In this document: positions 1 to 7,161 of the stretch, one piece after another | How positions within the stretch are numbered: position 1 is the first letter of the stretch | How the letters are laid out: the number at the start of each line of letters is the position of its first letter | Assembly: GCA_030531555.1 (NCBI GenBank) | Contig: JAUNNI010000028.1 | Location: 1 to 34,179 of the forward strand | Reading direction: 5' to 3' | Source: Eubacteriales bacterium | GTDB lineage: Bacteria; Bacillota; Clostridia; Lachnospirales; Lachnospiraceae | Length of the DNA: 34,179 nt | Notes under the pieces: generated by a model | The model's database searches: none | Told to the model about the DNA's origin: nothing | Seen by the model: only the letters and a program-made list of their open reading frames with translations | Made by a program: the position numbers and the translations under genes

Positions 1-1
1 T

Positions 2-106
2 CAAAAGATCAATGATAATTATGAAAAGATGATATTGTCAATGGATGATGGAGCAATGAGCTATGAAGGAATAAAGCAGATAAATCTTATTGATTGGCTG
101 CTATAA
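2..106 (+). CDS. C-terminal fragment of a probable AAA ATPase (DUF4143-type)
   Basis: An open frame enters from the left edge and ends at a TAA after 34 codons. The visible tail contains DNYEKMILSMDD and GIKQINLIDWLL. This resembles the usual ending of the bacterial ATP-binding proteins that carry an N-terminal AAA domain and a C-terminal DUF4143 domain, where a 'NY.K..L.MD' stretch is followed by 'GI.Q.N..DWLL'. The P-loop and most of the protein lie outside the window, so the family call rests on this short tail only. The function of these ATPases is poorly known. No terminator is visible between this stop and the toxin-antitoxin promoter near 199. Confidence 0.5.
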   Translation, partial: QKINDNYEKMILSMDDGAMSYEGIKQINLIDWLL

Positions 107-198
107 TAAGTTTCCATGTAAATGATGTCGAGTTTGTCGAGTCGATGCGGAGGAACCCCTTGATTTTTCTCTTGTTTCTTAACCTTAAAAAGTGTTAC

Positions 199-227
199 TT
201 GATTTCATAACAAAATTTGTGTATAAT
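199..227 (+). promoter_or_regulatory. Sigma-A promoter of the first toxin-antitoxin pair
   Basis: TTGATT at 199-204 and a perfect TATAAT at 222-227 are separated by 17 bp. They lie 25 bp upstream of the antitoxin start and just ahead of an AAGGAGG ribosome site at 239-245. An AAAATT/AATTTT inverted repeat overlaps the -10 box and could be the antitoxin operator; that part is inference. Confidence 0.7.
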
Positions 228-252
228 TTTCCTATATTAAGGAGGTGTATTT

Positions 253-516
253 ATGCCAGTTATTAAATCAAGCGCTGAACTCAGAAATGATTATAATGGG
301 ATTTCTCAATTCTGTCATAACTATGCTGAGCCAGTTTTTATAACGAAAAATGGTAAAGGCGATCTTGCAGTCATGAGTATTGAGGCTTACGAACAGCTTA
401 CAGCTAGATGTGAACTTTACGATCTGCTTAAGGACGGTATGCAGGATGTTCGCGATGGTAACACCAGACCTCTTTCTGCAGCAATGTCTGATATTAGGAG
501 TCGTAGAAAACGATGA
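253..516 (+). CDS. Type II antitoxin, Phd/YefM family
   Basis: The 87-aa protein starts with MPVIKSSAELRNDY and carries EPVFITKNGKGDLAVMS at about residues 26-42, the hallmark of the Phd/YefM DNA-binding fold. Family members bind their own promoter with the N-terminal domain and neutralise the partner toxin with a flexible C-terminal tail. The tail here ends in a basic stretch (RSRRKR). The gene overlaps the toxin gene by 4 bp (ATGA), so translation is probably coupled. AAGGAGG sits 7 bp before the ATG. A second, clearly related antitoxin lies at 19811-20074 and shares the EP-FITKNG--DL-VMS core. Confidence 0.9.
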   Translation: MPVIKSSAELRNDYNGISQFCHNYAEPVFITKNGKGDLAVMSIEAYEQLTARCELYDLLKDGMQDVRDGNTRPLSAAMSDIRSRRKR

Positions 517-839
517 ATTATCAGTTGCATATCACCAAAACAGCAGAGCGTGATTTGGAAAATGCTGCTGATTATATCGAATTCACGTTGAAGAATCCAA
601 CTGCCGTAGATCATCTATTAGGTCTCGCTGAAGAGCAGTTTAATTCACTTGTATCGTTTTTTGGGGAGCATCCGGTAGTTGATGATCCAGTTCTTTCTGC
701 CTGGGGGATTCGGTTTGTGACCATCAACAATTATTTAGGTTTTTACACTGTTGTGGGTGACACGATTTATATTCTTCGTTTCCTATACGGAAAACGAGAT
801 TGGGTTTCTATCCTTAAGCAAGGCATAGATCTTCAGTAA
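513..839 (+). CDS. Type II toxin, RelE/ParE family
   Basis: The 108-aa protein opens with MNYQLHITKTAERDLENAADYI, the start typical of the RelE/ParE fold, and ends with IYILRFLYGKRDW, the last beta strand. Members of the superfamily either cleave mRNA on the ribosome (RelE) or inhibit gyrase (ParE); the sequence does not decide between them. The start codon overlaps the antitoxin stop in an ATGA, the standard arrangement of these operons. A strong hairpin follows the stop and closes the two-gene unit. The toxin at 20067-20369 belongs to the same superfamily but is clearly divergent. Confidence 0.87.
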   Translation: MNYQLHITKTAERDLENAADYIEFTLKNPTAVDHLLGLAEEQFNSLVSFFGEHPVVDDPVLSAWGIRFVTINNYLGFYTVVGDTIYILRFLYGKRDWVSILKQGIDLQ

Positions 840-875
840 TAATTATTATCGGAAATAAATATATATAAACACACA

Positions 876-912
876 ACCCCCTGACTCCTCTCGGAGCCAG
901 GGGGGTTTTCTT
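876..912 (+). terminator. Intrinsic terminator after the first toxin gene
   Basis: CCCCCTG at 877-883 pairs with CAGGGGG at 898-904, and CTCC pairs with GGAG around a TCTC loop. TTTTC follows. It lies between the toxin gene and the convergent superoxide reductase gene. The reverse strand has only a weak T tract, so it works best for the plus strand. Confidence 0.85.
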
Positions 913-950
913 ATCAGATGACATCATTGTGATTCATCAAAATTTTTTAA

Positions 951-1322
951 TTATTCTGCTTTCCATAAACCGTGAAGGTTGCAGTATGCGTAGATAGATA
1001 CGAGAGTATCATCTTCTGTAAGAAGGAAAGTAGCCTGTGGTTCTTCACCTGGTTTTAAGTATTTTCTCTGAACACCTTTTTCTGTTTCGATTTCAAGCCA
1101 TTCGATGTAATGAACTTCTTCCATAGGGTGTTTTAAGGTGCCAACTTTAACTGTGATTGCATTTTCATTGATGTCGAAAATAGGAACGTGTTTTTCAGAT
1201 GCTCCATCAGATGTACCAGGGATTAATTCGGTCATCTGTTCGCCACAGCAAGATACAGGCGCACCAGAATCGTTAATTTTTTCGATGATATTTCCGCAAT
1301 GTTTGCAAATATAGAATTTCAT
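951..1322 (-). CDS. dfx: Desulfoferrodoxin-type superoxide reductase
   Basis: This 123-aa protein reduces superoxide to hydrogen peroxide in the cytoplasm of anaerobes, using rubredoxin-like donors. The N-terminal desulforedoxin-like iron site has its four cysteines (C6, C9, C25, C26). The catalytic centre II has the full ligand set: H45 within the EKH motif, H65, H71, C114 and H117 (YAYCNLHGLW). All residues needed for activity are therefore present in the two-iron form. The ATG at 1322 is preferred because AAGGAG (complement of 1331-1336) lies 8 bp upstream; a GTG three codons earlier overlaps that ribosome site. It is downstream of the MATE gene on the same strand with a 121-bp gap, so part of its expression may come from readthrough. 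Confidence 0.95.
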   Translation of the reverse strand: MKFYICKHCGNIIEKINDSGAPVSCCGEQMTELIPGTSDGASEKHVPIFDINENAITVKVGTLKHPMEEVHYIEWLEIETEKGVQRKYLKPGEEPQATFLLTEDDTLVSIYAYCNLHGLWKAE

Positions 1323-1443
1323 GAAAATCACTCCTTTTCTTAAATAAATTATTGCTTACGTATATAATATACAGGAAAAAATGAGCACTTGTTAAGGCTA
1401 ATTGTTCAAATTGTCAGAATTTAACAAATGTTTCCACAGATGC

Positions 1444-2790
1444 TTACAAAGTTTTATAGAAATGATAGAAAGTCATGCCGCATACGATGGCGGATATGGC
1501 ATCGCTGACGGGTTCTGCGATGTAGATACCCATGACGGAGTGGGTGATGGCCGGAAGGATCAGTGCCAGTGGGACTAAGAGGATGACTTTACGGAAGAGG
1601 GCGAAGAAGAATGCTTTTTTCGCCTGGGATAAAGCCATGAAGGACTGTTGGCAGCCGGATTGGATACCGAAGATGGTCATACCCAGCAGAAAGACGCGGG
1701 ATGAGGTCTTGCAGATGGCAATCAGCTCAGGATCTGTGGTGAACAGACTAGCAATCTGGGCGGAGAAGACCATGGCCAAAAGGGATAGTGCCGCAGAGGT
1801 AACCAGGGTGATGCTGATTAGTCGGCGACAGGTGGCCTTCACTCGATCAATATTTTTGGCACCGTAATTGTAACTGATGATTGGCTGCACGCCCTGGGCG
1901 AAGCCCTGGATTGGCGTGAAGATGATCTGGACTACGCTTTGTAGGATGGTGATGGATCCCACATAGAGGTCATTTCCATAGAGAAGCATGCCGCGGTTGA
2001 ACACAACGGTGATTAAGCTCTCGGTAATCGACATAAAAAATGGTGAGATTCCCAGGGAGGAAATGCTTTTGATAATGGAAGGATCTGGTTTCATGTAAGC
2101 TAGTTTGATGCGAAGGCTGGCCTTTTTGGAAGTTAAGAAACGGAAGGTCCAGCATGCGCTCAGTGCCTGAGAGATGACCGTTGCGATGGCGCCGCCTCGA
2201 ATTCCCATATGGAATAGGAAGATAAAGATCGGATCGAGGATGATATTGGTAATGGCACCAATGAGAACGGAAATCATAGCGATTTTTGGTTGCCCTTGGG
2301 CGGAGATGTAGGTGTTTAGTCCCAGTGTCATTTCCACGAAAATAGTACCTAAAAGGTAGATGGAGAGGTACTGGTTAGCGTAAGGAAATGTGTTGTCACT
2401 GGCACCGAACAGGTATAAAAATGGTCGTTTGATGATGAAAAATGTGATCATCATCAGGGCAGCGAAGAAGATAAGCATGGTCAAACCATTTGCAAGGATC
2501 TTCTCTGCGCGTTCACGGTCGCCTTTTCCCAAGGAAATGGATGCCAGCGGGGCGCCTCCGGCGCCGACAAACTGGGCGAAGGCCGCAACCAGAGTGATGA
2601 TCGGGACGCAAAGACCGATTCCAGTTAGGGCATTGGCACCGCTTCCTGGAATGTGGCCGATGTACATACGATCGACGATATTATAGAGTAAATTTATAAG
2701 CTGGGCGATGAAGGTGGGGATTCCCATGGTCAGCATGAGTTTTCCCAGATCTTCAGTGGCCAGGCGGGTTTCTTTTTCGGTAGATGTCAT
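1444..2790 (-). CDS. MATE family multidrug/solute exporter
   Basis: The 448-aa protein is an integral membrane protein with about 12 hydrophobic segments and the internal two-fold repeat of MATE transporters. Visible signatures include the N-terminal 'GIPTFIAQLINLLYNIVDRMYIG' region at about residues 23-45 and the second-half counterpart with VVFNRG and GFAQGVQPIISYNYGA (about 300-315). MATE proteins export cationic drugs or metabolites in exchange for sodium ions or protons; the substrate cannot be told from sequence. The start has AAGGAG a few bases upstream. Its promoter overlaps that of the divergent dipeptidase gene. No clear terminator is seen before the superoxide reductase gene. Confidence 0.93.
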   Translation of the reverse strand: MTSTEKETRLATEDLGKLMLTMGIPTFIAQLINLLYNIVDRMYIGHIPGSGANALTGIGLCVPIITLVAAFAQFVGAGGAPLASISLGKGDRERAEKILANGLTMLIFFAALMMITFFIIKRPFLYLFGASDNTFPYANQYLSIYLLGTIFVEMTLGLNTYISAQGQPKIAMISVLIGAITNIILDPIFIFLFHMGIRGGAIATVISQALSACWTFRFLTSKKASLRIKLAYMKPDPSIIKSISSLGISPFFMSITESLITVVFNRGMLLYGNDLYVGSITILQSVVQIIFTPIQGFAQGVQPIISYNYGAKNIDRVKATCRRLISITLVTSAALSLLAMVFSAQIASLFTTDPELIAICKTSSRVFLLGMTIFGIQSGCQQSFMALSQAKKAFFFALFRKVILLVPLALILPAITHSVMGIYIAEPVSDAISAIVCGMTFYHFYKTL

Positions 2791-2820
2791 ATCTTTTCTC
2801 CTTCATTTGAAATCCTTTTC

Positions 2821-2849
2821 ATGATATAGTTTTCCCCTTTTTCTGTCAA
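2821..2849 (-). promoter_or_regulatory. Promoter of the MATE gene
   Basis: Read on the minus strand, TTGACA (complement of 2844-2849) and TATCAT (complement of 2821-2826) are separated by exactly 17 bp. They lie about 30 bp upstream of the MATE start. The -35 box lies 4 bp from the extended -10 of the divergent dipeptidase promoter, so the two promoters occupy the same stretch of DNA. Confidence 0.7.
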
Positions 2850-2853
2850 GAAG

Positions 2854-2862
2854 TGCTATAAT
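2854..2862 (+). promoter_or_regulatory. Extended -10 promoter of the dipeptidase gene
   Basis: TGC is followed by a perfect TATAAT at 2857-2862, which matches the TGnTATAAT extended -10 element. No good -35 box is found 17 bp upstream. Transcription from here would give a leader of about 110 bases that contains the hairpin at 2904-2959. Confidence 0.55.
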
Positions 2863-2903
2863 GATTGAATCATGATAGAGTTCAAATCAGTTGAGGATAA
2901 TTT

Positions 2904-2959
2904 GATACTAGGGCCAAAAGGTCATGCAGATTCGTTTGGCATCTTTTGACCTTAGTATC
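2904..2959 (+). repeat. Long imperfect hairpin in the dipeptidase leader
   Basis: The arm at 2904-2920 (GATACTAGGGCCAAAAG) pairs with 2943-2959 (CTTTTGACCTTAGTATC) with one mismatch and one G-U pair. The inner ATGC at 2924-2927 and GCAT at 2939-2942 extend the stem. It ends 9 bases before the ribosome site of the dipeptidase gene. No T tract follows, so it is not an ordinary terminator. A related element is at 14761-14807. Confidence 0.75.
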
Positions 2960-2980
2960 ATAGATAATAGGAGAAAAGAT

Positions 2981-4045
2981 ATGATACCAGTAATTGATAT
3001 GCATTGTGACACAATCAGCGAAATCCATAATACCCGCCTCTTGCAAGGGGAAGCGCAGCTGCGAGAAAATGAGTATTCCATCGACCTTCTTAAGATGAAG
3101 GAAGGGGGCTATTTGTGTCAGAATTTTGCTTTATTTACTTATTTAGGACCATGGCTTAACGATTTTTTTACGGATCTTTCCCGCATGGACGAGAAGGAGC
3201 AGACTCTTTTTAAGTTAATGCGAGAGAAATACCCAACTCCATTTGACTATGCCATGGCGCTTTCCGATACATTTGACAGGGAAATGGAGAAAAACCGCGA
3301 TATCATCCGCCTGGTTCTTACGGCCAAGGATATTCTTGAGAATCAGAAGAATGGATATCTTTCTGCCCTTAAGACCATCGAAGAGGGCGCTATTTATGGC
3401 GGTAGTGTGGATAATCTGAAGAAATTTTATGAAAAGGGTGCCCGTATGACCACTATCGTTTGGAATTACCCAAATGAACTTGGTTTTCCGAACCATATCG
3501 ACCGAAAGAGCGGAACCGCCTCGCCCGATACAGTGAACGGGCTGACGGCTACCGGAAAGGAGTTTGTAGAGATATGTTTCGATATGGGAATGATCGTAGA
3601 TCTCAGTCATCTCAATGATGCGGGGATTCACGATGTGTTTGCGCTCAGTGGAAAGAAGCACCCAATCGTTGCCAGTCATTCCAATGCTCGCGCCGTCACC
3701 GGTCATCCAAGAAACCTGACGGAAGAGATGCTTCGGTCTCTTGGAGACTGCGGCGGCGTGGCTGGGGTGAACTTCTGCGATGCCTTTATGAACGATCGCC
3801 ATGATAACCTTACAACCATAGATGATATGGTCAGACATATCAGACACATAGAGAACGTGGCCGGTATCGAGGCCGTTGGTCTGGGTTCTGACTTTGATGG
3901 AATTGGAAACGCCGTCGAATTTGGGAATTGCAGCAAAATCGGTCGATTGGCTGAGGCGCTGGAGAGGGCGGGATACTCCATTTCTGCCATCGAAAAGATT
4001 TTCTATAAAAATGTTTTGAGAGTGTATGGGGATATTCTCGGCTAA
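2981..4045 (+). CDS. Membrane dipeptidase family (peptidase M19) zinc dipeptidase
   Basis: The 354-aa protein has the metal-binding signature of renal dipeptidase-like M19 enzymes: H8 and D10 in DMHCDT, a glutamate near residue 135 in TIEEGA, H210 in DLSHLND and H233 in ASHSNARA. GSDFDGI near residue 304 is also conserved. Such enzymes hydrolyse dipeptides, including D-amino-acid-containing ones, with two zinc ions in an amidohydrolase barrel. There is no signal peptide, so it probably acts in the cytoplasm. The start at 2981 has AGGAG at 2969-2973; an upstream in-frame ATG at 2924 lies inside the leader hairpin and lacks a ribosome site. It is transcribed divergently from the MATE gene. Confidence 0.93.
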   Translation: MIPVIDMHCDTISEIHNTRLLQGEAQLRENEYSIDLLKMKEGGYLCQNFALFTYLGPWLNDFFTDLSRMDEKEQTLFKLMREKYPTPFDYAMALSDTFDREMEKNRDIIRLVLTAKDILENQKNGYLSALKTIEEGAIYGGSVDNLKKFYEKGARMTTIVWNYPNELGFPNHIDRKSGTASPDTVNGLTATGKEFVEICFDMGMIVDLSHLNDAGIHDVFALSGKKHPIVASHSNARAVTGHPRNLTEEMLRSLGDCGGVAGVNFCDAFMNDRHDNLTTIDDMVRHIRHIENVAGIEAVGLGSDFDGIGNAVEFGNCSKIGRLAEALERAGYSISAIEKIFYKNVLRVYGDILG

Positions 4046-4079
4046 TTTCCCTTCCGATCTCTAAGGTGTCTTTATCATA

Positions 4080-4092
4080 GCAAATGATTTGC
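4080..4092. promoter_or_regulatory. Perfect 13-bp palindrome upstream of the XRE regulator gene
   Basis: GCAAATGATTTGC is a perfect dyad (6-1-6) about 90 bp upstream of the regulator start. A position like this suits an operator, possibly for the regulator itself. No binding partner can be proved from sequence. Confidence 0.3.
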
Positions 4093-4179
4093 AAGATGAC
4101 AGTATCCCAAATATTACCAAAAAAAGGAAATAAAGCGCAATATTTTTCGCATTATCTTTGTATGAGGAGGTGATCTTCT

Positions 4180-4749
4180 ATGGAAATCGCGGAAGCTTTG
4201 AGACGATCTAGAAATGAAGCGGGAAAATCACAGGAATTTATGGCATTTGAGCTGGGTGTTTCCCGAAGAACCATTCAGCATTGGGAAAGTGGTGTCTCCG
4301 AACCGACCATCGGGATGGCCATGGACTGGTTTCGGTTGTTGGAGAAAAATCCTTTGCCTTTCCTTTTGCAACATGTTTTTCCGGACATGGATCGTATTTC
4401 CGGAAAAGATGATGACGAGAAATTGAAGAAAGTTTTGTTGGGATTGATTGCAGAACTGCCGCCGGAGGGTGTGCGTCAGCTACTGTACCTATTTTATGGG
4501 GATCATGGCAGCTCACCACGTGCCATCATGCAGATGGTGACGGCACATTTGCAAACACCGATGAAGGACCGTGTTACCCAAGCTCATATTATTGCCTTAA
4601 ATTATGAAATGGCCAAGCAAAAGGGAAGCATCGCCAGACCGGACCATATTCAGCCGGATTTGGAATTCTTAAAGGCGGCTATCGAGGCCGGAAAAGAAGC
4701 GACGGTTCGTGATGCATCGGAATACAGTATGCCGGGGAGAAAAACCTGA
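4180..4749 (+). CDS. XRE-family helix-turn-helix regulator
   Basis: The 189-aa protein has an N-terminal helix-turn-helix domain (about residues 1-55). It includes SQEFMAFELGVSRRTIQHWE, with the LGVS turn and the RTIQHWESG recognition helix of the XRE/Cro class. The C-terminal two thirds is mostly helical, has no recognisable ligand domain and probably serves for dimerisation or sensing. GAGGAGG lies just upstream of the ATG. The gene stands directly before three phased direct repeats and the secreted protease gene on the same strand. It may therefore control that gene, but this is an inference from position. No phage genes are nearby. Confidence 0.85.
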   Translation: MEIAEALRRSRNEAGKSQEFMAFELGVSRRTIQHWESGVSEPTIGMAMDWFRLLEKNPLPFLLQHVFPDMDRISGKDDDEKLKKVLLGLIAELPPEGVRQLLYLFYGDHGSSPRAIMQMVTAHLQTPMKDRVTQAHIIALNYEMAKQKGSIARPDHIQPDLEFLKAAIEAGKEATVRDASEYSMPGRKT

Positions 4750-4755
4750 TGCCAA

Positions 4756-4835
4756 GATGAATATGGTATAGGCATATCTGGTGTTGGGATGAATATAGTA
4801 TAGACATGCTTTATATGGAAATGCATATCGTATGC
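4756..4835 (+). repeat. Three direct repeats with exact 32-bp period upstream of the protease gene
   Basis: GATGAATATGGTATAGGCAT (4756-4775) recurs as GATGAATATAGTATAGACAT (4788-4807). A third, diverged copy has the core ATATCGTAT. The cores ATATnGTAT start at 4761, 4793 and 4825, giving a period of exactly 32 bp, about three helical turns. The third copy also forms a dyad, GCATA-TCG-TATGC. Placement between a DNA-binding protein gene and a secreted protease gene suggests operator sites. Confidence 0.7.
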
Positions 4836-4891
4836 TTGGGCAAATGATAAGAAGAAAATGAAATAGATGTAATTAGGAAAGGGGAAAAGGG

Positions 4892-7111
4892 ATGAGAAAG
4901 AGACAGCCAGAAATCCACGGGTGTCAAATAAGACGAATTATAGTACTTTTGTTGATTTGTATCATGGGATTTGTCATGGTTTTTCACACACCTGTCAAGG
5001 TTCAGGCGAAAAAAAGTAATGGCAATGGCTTGAATGCGGAAATTCAAAAAGAAACCAAGGAAATCGCGTCTTTTGTGAAAAAACATTGGAATCATCTTGA
5101 TAAAAAAGGCGGCGATCTGGCAAAATATGAGACTTGTCGAATCGTAGTAAAGAGTCAGAATCTACAGGATGATTTCGGGGCATCCGATTGCCTTCATGCC
5201 GAAGGGTATGGCGAATATATCTTGCAATACTCTTCCGCGAGAGAAACAAAAGTAGCTTATAAGAAATTGCGAAAAATATATAAAAAAGATTGCTATGTGG
5301 ATCAGATTTTGGACGCCAACGTCTTGATGGATCTTGGGGAAACTCAAGAAGATATCACACTTCAAGAGGATGCCATGACTCAAGCGGATATCACACTCCA
5401 AGAAGATGCCATGGCTCAAGATGGTATCGGGGTGGAAGAAGATATTACAGAAGCTCCGAGGCCTACTTCTTCCCAGATTACCTGGGGTTATGAAACCATG
5501 GGATTTGCCAATGTAGCGGCAGATTGGCAAGAGGATGAGAGTGCTACAGTGGCGATCATTGATACAGGATGCGATATGGGAAATTGGTACTTTGATGCCA
5601 GCAGATTCGATGCACGAAGTTTCGATTTTGTGGAAGAAGATTCCATTCCTCAAGATGAGAGTAGCAATGGTCATGGAACCCATGTGGCAGGAATCGTTTC
5701 CACTTGCACCCCAAAACAAGTGTCTTTGATGATATTACGTGTGTTTGATGCATCTGGTGGCAGTTCCGTCAGTTTAATTGATACAGCACTTCAATATGCC
5801 ATTAATAATCACGCCACTGTCATCAATATGAGTCTAGGTTATGAAAAAAGTACATTGGACGAAGAAGACGTGGATTTCTGGGATGAAGATATTGATCAGG
5901 CATATGCGGCCAATATCCCAGTATGTTGTGCTTCAGGAAATGGCGCCCGAAAAGGCAAAGGCGTAGCCTATTATTATCCGGCTTGTAGTGATAAAACCAT
6001 TTCCGTCGGATCCATCGACAGCGATCAAAACATTGCTGCAACCAGCAGTCAGGGTGAAGCCTTAGATTTTTCTGCTCCTGGTGTTGGTATTGTCAGTGCT
6101 TTAAAGGGTGGAACATGGGATGAAGAGGCAGGGACTTGGCAGACCAAAATAGACAGTGGAACCTCCATGGCTTGCCCACACGTTACATCAGCATTTGCTT
6201 ATTTGAAGAAAAATTACCCAAATGAAACCATTTCCCAGCTTTATGATAGAGCCAAAGCACTTTGTGTGGATTTGGGAGAAACTGGTCATGATGCCACTTT
6301 TGGCAATGGCTATATTCATTTTAACTGCACACATCAATACCAGATACAGGTAGTTGCCCCAACTCATACGACAGAAGGCTACACTTCTTACAGCTGTAGC
6401 TTATGTGGAAACAGTCGAATCAAATATGTTACACCGAAGACGGCTCATCATTTTATTGCTTACACCATTGATCCTATACAGAAGAATGGCGTTTGGCAGG
6501 ACGGTCTTCGTTATGAAGAGTGCGAAGAATGCCATGTAAGACGAAATGAAGAGGTGATACCGGCACCTGTGGATAATGTAATCAATGCAGCAAATGTTGT
6601 GAAAACATACTCCAAAGTTGTACAGGTATTTAACCTGAATGCGACATGCAGCGGCGGTGCTAAACTCACCTATCAATCAAACAACAGAAACATTGTAGTA
6701 AATAGTGCGGGGCAGGTTACCGTGAAAGCAAAATATATAGGGGAAGCGGTTATCACAATCATATCCTCAGCAACTGCAGAATATAAAGCTGCGATGAAAC
6801 AGGTTACTGTAACAGTGACGCCTAAGAAAACAACCGTTTCCAAGGTGACTTCACCAAAGAAAAGGACGATGAAAGTTACCTGGAAGAAGAATACCACAGC
6901 AAGTGGATATCAGGTGTATTGTTCTAAAACTAAAAAATTTACAAGCAATACAAAAGCATTGGCGTTAAAAGGCCAGAAAAAAGTTACTGTAAATATTACG
7001 AAGCTAAAGAGTAAGAAAAAATATTATGTAAAAATTCGAGCTTATAAAACAGTAAGTGGCAAAAAGATTTACGGTCCTTGGAGTGCAGTGAAAACTTGTA
7101 AGGTGAAATAG
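4892..7111 (+). CDS. Secreted subtilisin-like serine protease (S8) with C-terminal accessory domains
   Basis: The 739-aa protein begins with a basic N-terminus and a hydrophobic signal segment (about residues 14-35), followed by a probable propeptide. Residues about 154-177 contain two tandem 12-residue acidic repeats (DITLQEDAM-QA/D). The S8 catalytic domain follows with the full triad: D224 in AIIDTG, H261 in NGHGTHVAG and S425 in GTSMACPHV. After it comes a region with paired CxxC motifs (SCSLCG, CEECHV) that may bind zinc, a bacterial Ig-like segment, and a lysine-rich fibronectin-III-like domain at about 640-739. It is probably exported and processed to degrade extracellular proteins. 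There is no LPXTG anchor. AGGAAAGGGG precedes the ATG, and a strong bidirectional terminator follows the stop. Confidence 0.93.
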   Translation: MRKRQPEIHGCQIRRIIVLLLICIMGFVMVFHTPVKVQAKKSNGNGLNAEIQKETKEIASFVKKHWNHLDKKGGDLAKYETCRIVVKSQNLQDDFGASDCLHAEGYGEYILQYSSARETKVAYKKLRKIYKKDCYVDQILDANVLMDLGETQEDITLQEDAMTQADITLQEDAMAQDGIGVEEDITEAPRPTSSQITWGYETMGFANVAADWQEDESATVAIIDTGCDMGNWYFDASRFDARSFDFVEEDSIPQDESSNGHGTHVAGIVSTCTPKQVSLMILRVFDASGGSSVSLIDTALQYAINNHATVINMSLGYEKSTLDEEDVDFWDEDIDQAYAANIPVCCASGNGARKGKGVAYYYPACSDKTISVGSIDSDQNIAATSSQGEALDFSAPGVGIVSALKGGTWDEEAGTWQTKIDSGTSMACPHVTSAFAYLKKNYPNETISQLYDRAKALCVDLGETGHDATFGNGYIHFNCTHQYQIQVVAPTHTTEGYTSYSCSLCGNSRIKYVTPKTAHHFIAYTIDPIQKNGVWQDGLRYEECEECHVRRNEEVIPAPVDNVINAANVVKTYSKVVQVFNLNATCSGGAKLTYQSNNRNIVVNSAGQVTVKAKYIGEAVITIISSATAEYKAAMKQVTVTVTPKKTTVSKVTSPKKRTMKVTWKKNTTASGYQVYCSKTKKFTSNTKALALKGQKKVTVNITKLKSKKKYYVKIRAYKTVSGKKIYGPWSAVKTCKVK

Positions 7112-7151
7112 AAAAATGGAGACCATTGATTTTGATGGTCTCCATTTTTTT
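7112..7151. terminator. Bidirectional terminator between convergent protease and AAA genes
   Basis: The perfect stem at 7112-7126 and 7135-7149, with core ATGGAGACCAT/ATGGTCTCCAT, has an 8-base loop. A run of seven T follows on the plus strand and five T on the minus strand. It lies in the 50-bp gap between the two convergent genes and serves both. Confidence 0.93.
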
Positions 7152-7161
7152 CACTTCCCCT

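Noticed and set aside
3215-3847. 210-codon open frame on the minus strand
   Set aside because: It lies wholly inside the dipeptidase gene, whose zinc ligands and motifs are intact. No ribosome site or recognisable protein was seen on the minus strand.
4180-4749. Prophage or integrative element marker
   Set aside because: The XRE-type regulator stands alone; no integrase, phage structural gene or attachment-like repeat was seen around it.
5162-5719. 185-codon open frame on the minus strand
   Set aside because: It is antisense to the propeptide and catalytic part of the S8 protease, and its translation shows no family features.
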